Below, one piece after another: positions 7,607 through 16,003 of a stretch of DNA of 64,000 nucleotides; within the stretch, counting starts at the first letter, position 1; every line of letters begins with the position of its first letter. Below the pieces are notes generated by a model that did not search any database, was not told where the DNA came from, and saw only the letters and a list, made by a program, of their open reading frames with translations. The stretch spans positions 310,001 through 374,000 of the forward strand of contig JAHPZH010000004.1 in assembly GCA_019058315.1 (NCBI GenBank), in the 5' to 3' direction. The position numbers and the translations under genes are program-made. This DNA is from Candidatus Helarchaeota archaeon (GTDB lineage: Archaea; Asgardarchaeota; Lokiarchaeia; Helarchaeales; RDOG01).

Positions 7607-9532
7607 TTATAAGAAAAGTAACCAAAGGTTAGGAATTATTAGCCAAAGTACTAATATAACACCACTTAAACCAATACTGAATAACATTAACTTTTGAAAT
7701 TGTTTTTGCCTATCCTTTTCTATTTGATAATCAATTTCCTTCTCTGTTGGCGGTCTTTGATATTCCTTTTCTAATTTTATTGATATATCAGTTCTATGAC
7801 CTGCCATTTCTCTTTTCTTTTGACCACGTTTATAGAGATAATAGCCAATTACAACGATTATAGCTATCACAACACCAATTATAACATAAACCCAAATATT
7901 CTTAAACCAATTCAAAGAACTAAATGGATTTTGTGCCATTTCCAAAGCATCAGCTACCGCATCAACCCATTGAGGATTAACTAAAACTCCACCCGCCAAA
8001 ACTCCACGTGGTAACCCGTCAAATATATCATCACCCCGTTCTTCATCATAGTAACCCAATTGACCATTTACATTAGAACTATGTGGAGTATAGTTGTAAT
8101 ATGCACCAAAATAAATATCAGCTTGAAAAGTTTCCCAAAGATAGACATTTCTAACTTCATAACCGTTGATTGTTACAGGATATATGTCGTGCGACCAATC
8201 ACCCGAAGTATGCGGGGTTATTATCAATGGCGGTATTGTTGCACAAACTCCATAATCAACCCGTTTATGTTCATAGTGTATCTTGTGTTGAAGTTGATAT
8301 AACTGTAACATAGGTCGCATTTTAAACCAATCAGCAAAGAGCAAACTATCTAATTGACCAATTGAAGAATCTATAAATCTACCGCGTATTGTAATATCTT
8401 GAGAATTATTGATTTGGTCTTTGAATGTTCTTGGTGATGAATTTTCTGGCAAACCCGCAATTATATGACCGCGTTGTATTGTGTTTAATGTTGGCGGTGC
8501 ATCATAATAACCGTATGCAGAAGTACCTTTTTTACTTACTCCGTCTAAAGCTCTTGAAAATGGTACTAATGGATTACCGCCAAGCACCAAATCAAGAACA
8601 TCCCCAATTTGATCATTTCGGGTATAGGTTTCAAAACCGCCCTGATCAACATCAGTCATTAATCGGTTTATCTGTACCGTTGATTCATTATGAACTAATC
8701 CCATTTCCGATTGCTTCTTTGCCACATCACCTATATAGGTATAGGTTTTACCCGTATAACTGTAATTTCCTAATTCGTGAGCTATTACCCGTTTAAAGTA
8801 ATCGGGTAAGGTTTCGCTATTCACAAACAGTCTAAATAAGACATTGGAATGTAAGATTTTTTGGCTAATATTATCTAATTGTGCTTCACCAATCTGATAG
8901 CTTGGCATTGAGAAATATTTTTTTCCAACGACATTAGAATCCGTAAAGCAAACGGGAATGATACCAACCATTCCCCCCGCTGTTACCCGTTCATCTAATC
9001 TACAAATCTCATAAGTTTCCTCTATTCGTTCAGGTCGCCCAAGATAATCAAATGCTTCACACATTGTTACATATAGGATTTGCCATTCTACCGTAAATCG
9101 CTTTACAAATAGAGTTTCACCGTCAATAAAAATTTGTCCTTCATACCCTTCGTCAATAATATACGGGGTATTCTGAAATATCTTAAAACTTGGATCATTC
9201 GTCAATTCTCCATTATAATAATCGCTTTGTATATCTACCGCGACAGTTGGCTTGTTAGTTACAGGATCAAGAGAATCTAAATCCAAAAATTTAACAGGTC
9301 GTACAGAAATCCAACTTCTAATATCCTCAGTCAGTTCTATACCTGTTGTTGGCGGTATATAGAAAAAATCTGGAATTGTCGCGTTATCTTGAAGTATTCT
9401 TGTAACGAAATCATTATTAGCTTGGTCTAAATTCATTTGAAATATCGTATTTCCGATTGTCATTTGTCCCATTGAAATAAAAAAAGGTAAAAGGATTAAA
9501 AGAGCTATTATTTTTTTCCGAATTGGTTTCAA
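7607..9532 (-). CDS. Large secreted, C-terminally anchored protein, 641 aa
   Basis: A classical signal peptide (residues 1-28: basic start then LLILLPFFISMGQ) is followed by about 515 residues of soluble domain and two C-terminal helices (about 547-567 and 613-636) separated by a charged loop. That topology puts the large domain outside. Its composition is balanced and globular, unlike a repeat adhesin. AHELGNYSYTG (about residue 248) contains HE but lacks the second His of a HExxH protease. It starts with TTG at 9532, overlapping the 311-aa gene by 4 bases, with GGTGA upstream. It is the largest product of the operon and a candidate spike, receptor-binding or structural protein. No family recognised. 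Confidence 0.65.
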   Translation of the reverse strand: MKPIRKKIIALLILLPFFISMGQMTIGNTIFQMNLDQANNDFVTRILQDNATIPDFFYIPPTTGIELTEDIRSWISVRPVKFLDLDSLDPVTNKPTVAVDIQSDYYNGELTNDPSFKIFQNTPYIIDEGYEGQIFIDGETLFVKRFTVEWQILYVTMCEAFDYLGRPERIEETYEICRLDERVTAGGMVGIIPVCFTDSNVVGKKYFSMPSYQIGEAQLDNISQKILHSNVLFRLFVNSETLPDYFKRVIAHELGNYSYTGKTYTYIGDVAKKQSEMGLVHNESTVQINRLMTDVDQGGFETYTRNDQIGDVLDLVLGGNPLVPFSRALDGVSKKGTSAYGYYDAPPTLNTIQRGHIIAGLPENSSPRTFKDQINNSQDITIRGRFIDSSIGQLDSLLFADWFKMRPMLQLYQLQHKIHYEHKRVDYGVCATIPPLIITPHTSGDWSHDIYPVTINGYEVRNVYLWETFQADIYFGAYYNYTPHSSNVNGQLGYYDEERGDDIFDGLPRGVLAGGVLVNPQWVDAVADALEMAQNPFSSLNWFKNIWVYVIIGVVIAIIVVIGYYLYKRGQKKREMAGHRTDISIKLEKEYQRPPTEKEIDYQIEKDRQKQFQKLMLFSIGLSGVILVLWLIIPNLWLLFL

Positions 9533-10464
9533 AGTGTTTCACCTTCCAATAACACATAGTTATCATAGGGATCATCTATCCAATCTTGACCTAATATTAC
9601 TCCTACTCCAGATATTTTGTAAAAGTAACCACTTACAAAGAATGTTTCACAACAATAGCATAATTGACCTGTTGTAACATTAAAACTTCCAATATTGTAA
9701 ATTGGGCTTAAGAATCCGTCAATCTCCATATTGGTAACCGTACCGTTCCAATACATCCAAGAATTAGTTCCCTTAGTGTTTTTACTGACTGTTAGAGCTT
9801 TATGTTGATAAGTTCCATTGGGTAAATAAAATCCTTCACCCCAAAGTGATAAATTCGTGGCGAAACCGTCATTTGTTATTTCAAAGGTTATTTGGTGAAA
9901 TCCATCAGTAATATCGCTTACTGAATTTTTTGAAAAATTCCCGTCAATAGCTTTAATCTCAAAACTCATGGTTGTATTCATAGCTCTCCTTTTTAGAAAA
10001 TAGGTATTGACATAAGGATCACCTGTTGAACTTCCACTTCCATTAACCCCAAAAGCCATATAGTGATAACCCGTCAAATTAACAAATGCAGTCAAAGAGC
10101 TATTTGATAGGAATGTTACATTTGTTAAAACCGTTGTATGATAAGATTCATTTCCGTAATGGTATAGTTCTATCGGTACGTTATCAAAATATGTGTTATT
10201 TACTGAATCTTTTAGTCTAATCTTAGCTAAACCGTACGGCATTGCTGGTGGTTCTGGTTTTGGAAGCAACCCTTCAAGCAAATAGTAGTTAGTTGCATCT
10301 TGGTACGCTTCTAATTGAGGGTTTAAAGCTACAATACCACCAACAACAGCTAGAGGAACTAAAACAATAAGTAAATAGGTTACATTCTTACGGGAAAGTA
10401 TTTTATAACCATTCCCCGCCTTTTCAACCCCTTTAGATTTTTCTTTAGGTTCTGTTAAACTCAT
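9529..10464 (-). CDS. Membrane-anchored extracellular protein, 311 aa
   Basis: A cytoplasmic N-terminus (1-28) and one transmembrane helix (about 29-48, then NPQLEAY) are followed by an extracellular domain with about a dozen NxS/T sequons. Residues 78-150 have a carboxypeptidase-regulatory/Ig-like strand pattern similar to the 298-aa protein. A LCYCCETFF cluster near residue 270 suggests a disulphide or metal site. GGAGG precedes ATG 10464, which overlaps the previous stop (TAATG). Likely partner of the 641-aa protein. Confidence 0.6.
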   Translation of the reverse strand: MSLTEPKEKSKGVEKAGNGYKILSRKNVTYLLIVLVPLAVVGGIVALNPQLEAYQDATNYYLLEGLLPKPEPPAMPYGLAKIRLKDSVNNTYFDNVPIELYHYGNESYHTTVLTNVTFLSNSSLTAFVNLTGYHYMAFGVNGSGSSTGDPYVNTYFLKRRAMNTTMSFEIKAIDGNFSKNSVSDITDGFHQITFEITNDGFATNLSLWGEGFYLPNGTYQHKALTVSKNTKGTNSWMYWNGTVTNMEIDGFLSPIYNIGSFNVTTGQLCYCCETFFVSGYFYKISGVGVILGQDWIDDPYDNYVLLEGETL

Positions 10465-11288
10465 TATAATTCCTCCCGCATTTCACCTTCTATTAATGTT
10501 CGATATTCCTTTTTTCCAATATAGATCCTTCGAATAGCCATAGCAGATAAGTACCAAAAAGACCAAACAAACATTAGGACAACAAAGAATCCAGAACTTT
10601 CGATTAAAAATAATTGCAACGCGGGTACGTTGGGGTAATAATACCATTCTAACCCTGTAAAAGTTAAATCTAAAGCAGAAACCACTAGTGCCGAAGCAAC
10701 TAAAATTATTGACATTATACCCATGTATTTCGGTTTAAAATCCCTAACTCCTGCAACAACACCAAAAACAAATGTTACAAATGTTATTATTCCACCAAAT
10801 ATAAAACCCCATTTCAAAATCTTATTTACAAAGAAAAACGAATATAGAACTTGATCCACTCTTAAAAAATAATGGGAACTTAAAATTCCGATGTAATAAA
10901 GTCCAACGAATGTTATTGTCGAAGTTCTAGCTATTGGTTGCCTTATTCCTAATGTTAAAAGCATGACAAAAGAAAATATCCAACCGATTTCCGCTTTTGG
11001 TATGAACCAACTTGAAGCAAAGGTTATTATTGATATAAATATGATTAACCAATCTACTAAATGCTCTTTAGCAAACAAGTCTAACTTACCTTTAGTCTTT
11101 CCGTATTTTTTTTCCTCCAATTCGTCATCAATCATAGCTAAAGTTTCCATATCTGAAAATTCGGGTAAATCCTCACCTTTTTCCGAAGCTTTAATTATTG
11201 CTTTGGTTTGTTCTACCTCTACGTTCTCCATTGCTTTCTCTATTTCCTTTTTTTCTTTAATTTTTTCTTTTAAAAACATTTGATTCAC
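10464..11288 (-). CDS. Polytopic membrane protein with charged N-terminal helix, 274 aa
   Basis: First gene of the ten-gene operon. Residues 1-70 are a highly charged helical region rich in Glu and Lys, probably cytoplasmic and coiled. About six transmembrane helices follow (roughly 78-260), and a short acidic tail ends the protein. No enzymatic motif. Its promoter must lie in 11289-11437, shared with the divergent 150-aa membrane gene. Confidence 0.6.
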   Translation of the reverse strand: MNQMFLKEKIKEKKEIEKAMENVEVEQTKAIIKASEKGEDLPEFSDMETLAMIDDELEEKKYGKTKGKLDLFAKEHLVDWLIIFISIITFASSWFIPKAEIGWIFSFVMLLTLGIRQPIARTSTITFVGLYYIGILSSHYFLRVDQVLYSFFFVNKILKWGFIFGGIITFVTFVFGVVAGVRDFKPKYMGIMSIILVASALVVSALDLTFTGLEWYYYPNVPALQLFLIESSGFFVVLMFVWSFWYLSAMAIRRIYIGKKEYRTLIEGEMREEL

Positions 11289-11437
11289 CGAATCCTTGTC
11301 TTACTTATATTCGATTTTACAAAATAAAAAATAATATGGGGTAAAAATGGGTAAAATCCCCCCATTTTATACAAAAATACCCTAAAATACCATTTAATTT
11401 AGGTTACAAATAAATTGATAAAAACGAATTATGAATT
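11289..11437. promoter_or_regulatory. Divergent promoter region with AAAATGGGTAAA motif and hairpin
   Basis: Between the divergent starts at 11288 (-) and 11438 (+). AAAATGGG at 11344-11351 pairs perfectly with CCCATTTT at 11361-11368 across a 9-base loop. GGGGTAAAAATGGGTAAAA contains two GGGTAAAA-like units in tandem. AAAATGGGTAAA (11344-11355) recurs at 13104-13115, before the 94-aa gene. This is a good candidate operator for an element-encoded regulator. Confidence 0.45.
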
Positions 11438-11890
11438 ATGGTTTATTATTTATCTTACATTTTATCGCTATTAGGTATGATTGCTTGGATTATCTCAATT
11501 AAATTTTCAATATTTAGAACAAATTGGGTTTATATATTATTCATTTTCACATATATTTTATCAATTTTAAATTATATTTTTCTAATTTATGAATTAATCA
11601 TTTCTAAACAATTTAACATTCTCTATTTCTGGAGTTTTGAGGATTACATGAATGTTTTCTTGTTAAATATAACAACCTATATTTACATAGGAATTTTAGG
11701 GGTTGGATTGATAGTTATTAAATTGATACCTTATTCAATTAATAAAATGAAACAGATACAAATAAGAACTAGAAAAAAATTAAAAGAAACTAATTTAAAT
11801 GAAGAATTAATAGCAATCGGTACGCTCTACGGGTTTTATTTGGAATTGAAGGATGATTTAGAAGAACATAAGAAGAAAAAAAAAGTTTAA
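11438..11890 (+). CDS. Membrane protein with four helices and charged tail, 150 aa
   Basis: Four hydrophobic segments (about 4-22, 29-50, 54-72 and 78-100) precede a basic, helical cytoplasmic tail ending in EEHKKKKKV. It is divergently transcribed from the ten-gene membrane operon and shares its control region. No family recognised. Confidence 0.55.
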   Translation: MVYYLSYILSLLGMIAWIISIKFSIFRTNWVYILFIFTYILSILNYIFLIYELIISKQFNILYFWSFEDYMNVFLLNITTYIYIGILGVGLIVIKLIPYSINKMKQIQIRTRKKLKETNLNEELIAIGTLYGFYLELKDDLEEHKKKKKV

Positions 11891-11930
11891 TTTCTTTTTA
11901 AATCATCTTTAATAACATTATTATTTTCCT

Positions 11931-12509
11931 TCACTTTTTCCCATATATTTTACCATTATGCTTTTTATCAAAACAATACAATTGCTCATCAATTTCGTGT
12001 AATGGTAAATTAATTTTGTCTTTTAAATCATAGATTTTTTTTGCATATTTTAAGTAAACATCTAAATCGTATTCATAATTCTGAATCGTTTTACCTGTCA
12101 AAGCCCTATTAGCCCTAACATCCAATATAGGAAAAATATCAGGTCTCAAGAACTTAAGAATCGTACTCGCCATTGGAACATTAACACCTTGACAATCAAG
12201 TAATTCAGATATGACTTTTTTAGTGTTTGAATCATCTATACTGAGTTTTTTAGATTTTGCTAATTTATCAAGATTTTGGATTACATTATCCGGAATATTC
12301 AATACTCTATTAATTTTCCATAAAGCGACTCTTCTTAAGTCATTAATAGATAATTTATTATTATTTCTTATTTCTGAAAACAATTCCTTCAAAGCATTTT
12401 TTTCCTCAAGATTGTAGTTATATGGAAAGTCTAACTTATCTTTTTTCGGATCATAAACCCTAATCTCATTTGAATTAACTTTTTTTTCTCCTTCCAATAA
12501 AAACACCAA
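11931..12509 (-). CDS. HhH-GPD-like (DNA-glycosylase-fold) protein
   Basis: The stretch GVNVPMASTILKFLRPDIFPILDVRANRAL (about 110-139) resembles the helix-hairpin-helix and following Pro/Asp loop of the HhH-GPD superfamily, in which the Asp after FPIxD is the catalytic position of base-excision glycosylases; here it is LDVRA. A helical N-terminal part (35-100) completes a protein of about the minimal size. Proteins of this type occur alone in phages, restriction islands and archaeal genomes. A role in repair or modification-linked defence is inferred. The GTG start at 12509 is uncertain; a TTG four codons in is possible. Confidence 0.5.
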   Translation of the reverse strand: MVFLLEGEKKVNSNEIRVYDPKKDKLDFPYNYNLEEKNALKELFSEIRNNNKLSINDLRRVALWKINRVLNIPDNVIQNLDKLAKSKKLSIDDSNTKKVISELLDCQGVNVPMASTILKFLRPDIFPILDVRANRALTGKTIQNYEYDLDVYLKYAKKIYDLKDKINLPLHEIDEQLYCFDKKHNGKIYGKK

Positions 12510-12651
12510 TAAAACTAAATTTATTAAATCAATCGTTAAATTAATTAATTCAGGATTATTTTTACTTTTTCAAAAATTGAAAAATAATCCAGGAAGAAAT
12601 ACTTAGATATTTTATGACTTTTTAGCTTAAAATTGTAAAAAGAGAAAAATA

Positions 12652-12927
12652 TCAAAAGGTGTTATATTTTTCTTTATTAGAATTTTTTTTCTTCTTTAAT
12701 TTTTCAATGGTCTTTTTATAAGAATCCAAATTCTCGTCAATGTGTTTAATTAGAATGATAAAAAGGTCAGTCCACGATAAGCTAGGCAATCCTCCAACAT
12801 CTTTAATCTTAGTCTTTCTAACATCAAAAGCATTGTAAATAGGAAGCGGAATATTTCTAATATCTTTCTCCTTAATATCCCAATTCTTATCTAAGTTAAA
12901 TTTCTCCTCATTAAATTCGGAAACCAT
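12652..12927 (-). CDS. Small hypothetical protein, 91 aa
   Basis: GGAG lies 9 bases upstream of ATG 12927, which I prefer to the in-frame TTG at 12942. The product has an alpha/beta N-terminal part (including LPSLSWTDLFIILIKHID) and a Lys-rich coiled C-terminus. No family recognised. It lies alone between the HhH-GPD-like gene and the rightward block at 13160. Confidence 0.5.
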   Translation of the reverse strand: MVSEFNEEKFNLDKNWDIKEKDIRNIPLPIYNAFDVRKTKIKDVGGLPSLSWTDLFIILIKHIDENLDSYKKTIEKLKKKKNSNKEKYNTF

Positions 12928-13046
12928 TAAAATAAACTCCAAATACTAATTTTGACGTATATTTCTAATAACGGAAATAAACCTATATTTATAATAAAAT
13001 TACTTAGCTTCTGACATAAAAACTTAATGTATTATTGGGATAATGT

Positions 13047-13115
13047 ACAGTATTTTTACTGTTAAAAGGGGCAAAAATATCCAAAAAAACCACTTACAAA
13101 TTTAAAATGGGTAAA
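13047..13115 (+). promoter_or_regulatory. Upstream regulatory region of the 94-aa gene
   Basis: ACAGTA (13047-13052) and TACTGT (13057-13062) form a short inverted repeat with a TTTT loop, and AAAATGGGTAAA at 13104-13115 repeats the motif seen at 11344-11355. A TATA-like ATATAAAATA follows at about 13119. The arrangement suggests shared control of the 13160 gene and the 11.3 kb divergent promoters. Confidence 0.4.
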
Positions 13116-13159
13116 GCCATATAAAATAGTAGCTAAATTCATAATATCAACCTTAAGGA

Positions 13160-13444
13160 TTGATGAAATTGGTTAGTTATAAAGACTTAATGAAAGAAAA
13201 ATGGTTTTTAGAAGCTTTTTCAAAACTTAAACAAAGTCAGGGAAACGCTAAAGCTTGTGCAAAACTAGCTGAAAAATTAAACATTCCAAGTTCAAACCGA
13301 ATGGGTTTTACAATTGCATGTCTAAAACATCTTAAGGATTTCGGCAAAATGCCAACAGAAGCAGAAGCTAAAGGTTGGGGTTTGGGAACTCCAATAAAAC
13401 AAGAAGATTTAGAGAAAGCTTTAGCAGAACTCGCTACCGTCTAA
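13160..13444 (+). CDS. Small hypothetical protein, 94 aa
   Basis: Mostly helical and basic in the first half; the region KLKQSQGNAKACAKLAEKLNIPSSNRMGF could be a helix-turn-helix-like fold, and KMPTEAEAKGWGLGTP is an unusual Gly-rich turn. The start is ambiguous: TTG 13160, ATG 13163 and TTG 13169 are close together after AAGGA. It heads a rightward series (13160-16574). A DNA-binding role is possible but not shown. Confidence 0.55.
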   Translation: MMKLVSYKDLMKEKWFLEAFSKLKQSQGNAKACAKLAEKLNIPSSNRMGFTIACLKHLKDFGKMPTEAEAKGWGLGTPIKQEDLEKALAELATV

Positions 13445-13487
13445 CTTCATTTTCCAATTTTTATTTTTTTTATATGGGATTTTCAAA

Positions 13488-14369
13488 TTGATGATAATAG
13501 AAGAATCAAAATTATTTATTAGTGTATTTTTAAATTATTTTTTCATAATTGCTTTCGCCATAGCTATTTCCTTATTCGTATTTTTCTTTATTATATATTA
13601 TAAATTCAGATATGACACATTAAAAAAGAAACTAAAAAAGAATAAGCATGTTATTTTAATGGATTTTATTGGAAATTGGGAGGATTTAGGGGAATACAAA
13701 AAAACTTCCTTATATAAAGGTGATTGGGCTATCTTTGTTGATAGACCTGAATATGAAACCTATAAAGGATATGTAATTGAGGTAGCAGATGGGGAATTGA
13801 GAAAATCAATGCTTGAATATGAAAATCATTATATTATTTTGACTGATTTTAAAGGATCTGATTTAGATAAAAGAAGGGTTAAGTGTCTAATTCACCAAGA
13901 TATTATTATTTGGGGTTTTAAAAAAGGAATTGAGAGAATTTATGAAAAATTAAATCCATTTATTCAAAAAATTAAGGATTTAGAAATAATTAACAAAGAA
14001 ATCAGCGATAGATATAATGTAACGGTAAAAAATGCCATATTAGACCGTTACATAACTACTAGAAAACAAGAAGATTCCATGCAACCATTCTGGAATGAAA
14101 TGGATAAAAGAATTTACGCCCCAAGTATAATAATAGCAGGAGAAATGAAAAAAGTAATGGATAAAGAAGAAAGTTTGTCAGAAGACATTATTAATGTTGC
14201 AAAACTGAAAGAAGAAGAAATTAACCCATTTAGGAAGCTAGAAATTAAAGAATCAAGCTTATCCAATTTAGAAGAAGTTAAGGAGTTAGAAATTGCCAAA
14301 AAAGAAGCAAAAACCAAAGAGAATAATAAAAAAAGTAAAAAAGATAAAAAAAACCATAAAGACAACTAA
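13488..14369 (+). CDS. Membrane-anchored cytoplasmic protein, 293 aa
   Basis: One strong N-terminal transmembrane helix (about 12-38) is followed by a basic segment (KKKLKKNKH) and a cytoplasmic domain. Residues 55-150 look like an alpha/beta or beta-rich domain (VILMDFIGNWEDLGEY; DWAIFVDRPEYETYKG), residues 155-250 are helical, and the last 50 residues are a Glu/Lys-rich tail. The 3' end overlaps the following gene by 77 bases in another frame. Function unknown. Confidence 0.6.
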   Translation: MMIIEESKLFISVFLNYFFIIAFAIAISLFVFFFIIYYKFRYDTLKKKLKKNKHVILMDFIGNWEDLGEYKKTSLYKGDWAIFVDRPEYETYKGYVIEVADGELRKSMLEYENHYIILTDFKGSDLDKRRVKCLIHQDIIIWGFKKGIERIYEKLNPFIQKIKDLEIINKEISDRYNVTVKNAILDRYITTRKQEDSMQPFWNEMDKRIYAPSIIIAGEMKKVMDKEESLSEDIINVAKLKEEEINPFRKLEIKESSLSNLEEVKELEIAKKEAKTKENNKKSKKDKKNHKDN

Positions 14370-15885
14370 AAAATTAGAGTTTTCAACTGAACCTGACAAA
14401 ATAACTATTAAAAAAATTGAATTTGGGCTTAAAATTTTATCAGAAGATAGAATAACTTTCTTACATGCGATTACACACACCCAAAGAAATAAATATCTTG
14501 AACAAAGATACCCCGATTTTCCAAAACAAATTAAAATTGAAATTGCAAAGGCAATTCACGATGTAATGAACGGAATTATCCAGCATTTAAGCCAATTGAA
14601 TGTTTTTCTTGATGATTACAAAGATGATAAGGATATACCTTTTCTTCTTGAAAATATAAAAGAACATGCTAAAAATATAATTTCATTTGTTAATCTTTCG
14701 GGTTTTTCTATTTTAGATGATATGCAATTAAGGGCAAATTATTATCAAATTACATTTGATTTAATAAAGATTTTAGGATTAATTGAATGTTTAAAAAATC
14801 CTCAAGATAGTGAAATAGCTAAAATTTTCGATTTAAATTTAAGTTCAATCCGATTTAATGAGAAATTAATAATCTTAATTAGTGAAATAAACCAAGAATC
14901 GTTAAAAGATAACATTTTAATTGATAAATGGGTAATGGGGTTAGAAACAACTAATGAAATGATGATCCATTTTAAATACATGGTTAAAAACCTTAGTAGC
15001 TATTTTTTCCTTATTCGATCAAGCAATTACCCCATAAAAGAATATATCATTTCAGCAATTTTCAGGGTAATTTATTTTATTAATGAATTAATTTTACCAA
15101 TAAATTTTGATGAAGGAAGGGTTTATGTTTCTCCAAGAGATTACATTGAAATCTTTGCAAAATATGAAAATAATCTGAGGGAATTAATAGGTTTATTGGA
15201 AATATTTTTTCAAAACTTCAATCATTTAGCCATAAAACCAACTGAAAGTAATGTGATTGAATTATATGTTGCAAAAGATTGTAGATTATGCAAGATTTTT
15301 TTTGAAAACAAGTTATTTGAGTACATACAAAATATGTCTATTAATCTGGATAAAGGATTAGCAATTTACGACTCAACAGATGATATTAACGCTTTAGCTA
15401 GACGTTTCTTTTATACAATTAAATTTGTTCCTTCAATTAGATTTCCAAGCATTTCAAATAATTGGAAATGGTTAAATATATTCCCATTTAAAGATGAGGA
15501 ACAAGATGAAAAGTTAGATATTGCACCTTCAGAAGCTTGTAAAACTGCCACTATTGAAATAAATAATTATCTCTTTGGGGCTTTTTCAAATATCATTCCA
15601 ACTCTTAATAAAAGCAAAACTCAGAAAAAAGGAAAAAATAAGAATAGGGAAAAATATTTGGTTAAATTGAATAAAATAATGGAGATATTTCAAAAAGATC
15701 CTGAAACTCCATTAACAATTAAAGAAATTACTGATGAAATAAAAGAAAATTACAGCAATACTAATTATTTTTGTAAGAAATTAATCAAAAAAGGGATTTT
15801 ATATACCGAAGATCCGAAAAGTCTGAGGGTTAAAGCTTATAGATTAAATTTTGATAAATACAATTTCGAAGTTCAAAGGAGTTAA
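14293..15885 (+). CDS. 530-aa hypothetical protein with C-terminal winged helix
   Basis: TTG 14293 has an AAGGAG ribosome-binding site 7 bases upstream, although it lies inside the preceding gene. A basic tail (PKKKQKPKRIIKKVKKIKK) starts the protein; residues 30-300 are long helices. A conserved-looking Cys motif (VAKDCRLCKIFF) occurs near residue 330. The last 75 residues (KIMEIFQKDPETPLTIKEITDEI, then YFCKKLIKKGIL) have the pattern of a winged helix. It may be a DNA-binding replication or packaging-related protein of the element, but no family is recognised. Confidence 0.6.
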   Translation: MPKKKQKPKRIIKKVKKIKKTIKTTKKLEFSTEPDKITIKKIEFGLKILSEDRITFLHAITHTQRNKYLEQRYPDFPKQIKIEIAKAIHDVMNGIIQHLSQLNVFLDDYKDDKDIPFLLENIKEHAKNIISFVNLSGFSILDDMQLRANYYQITFDLIKILGLIECLKNPQDSEIAKIFDLNLSSIRFNEKLIILISEINQESLKDNILIDKWVMGLETTNEMMIHFKYMVKNLSSYFFLIRSSNYPIKEYIISAIFRVIYFINELILPINFDEGRVYVSPRDYIEIFAKYENNLRELIGLLEIFFQNFNHLAIKPTESNVIELYVAKDCRLCKIFFENKLFEYIQNMSINLDKGLAIYDSTDDINALARRFFYTIKFVPSIRFPSISNNWKWLNIFPFKDEEQDEKLDIAPSEACKTATIEINNYLFGAFSNIIPTLNKSKTQKKGKNKNREKYLVKLNKIMEIFQKDPETPLTIKEITDEIKENYSNTNYFCKKLIKKGILYTEDPKSLRVKAYRLNFDKYNFEVQRS

Positions 15886-15889
15886 AAGT

Positions 15890-16003
15890 TTGAAGTACAG
15901 ATTAAAAGATTTTTCAAAAACCATTAATTTAATCTCGAACTTCTACCCACCAATCAATTCAAAATCTATCGAGTCAGGGATTGAAATTGGAAATAAGTTA
16001 TAA
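15890..16003 (+). CDS. Possible 37-aa peptide
   Basis: TTG 15890 is preceded by a strong AAAGGAG 8 bases upstream, better than the signal in front of the next larger gene. The frame ends at 16001-16003, overlapping that gene by 23 bases. The product (begins MKYRLKDFSKTINLIS) has no recognisable motif. It may be a real microprotein, or a leader that allows re-initiation at 15981. Confidence 0.3.
   Translation: MKYRLKDFSKTINLISNFYPPINSKSIESGIEIGNKL

Noticed and set aside
8690..8796. AHELGNYSY in the 641-aa protein considered as a zinc metalloprotease site
   Set aside because: HELGN lacks the second His of HExxH and no Glu/His ligand is found downstream.
14290..14369. Possible programmed frameshift joining the 293-aa and 530-aa frames at A-rich runs
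   Set aside because: TTG 14293 has a good AAGGAG 7 bases upstream and a stop (TAG 14287-14289) closes the frame just before, so independent initiation explains the overlap.
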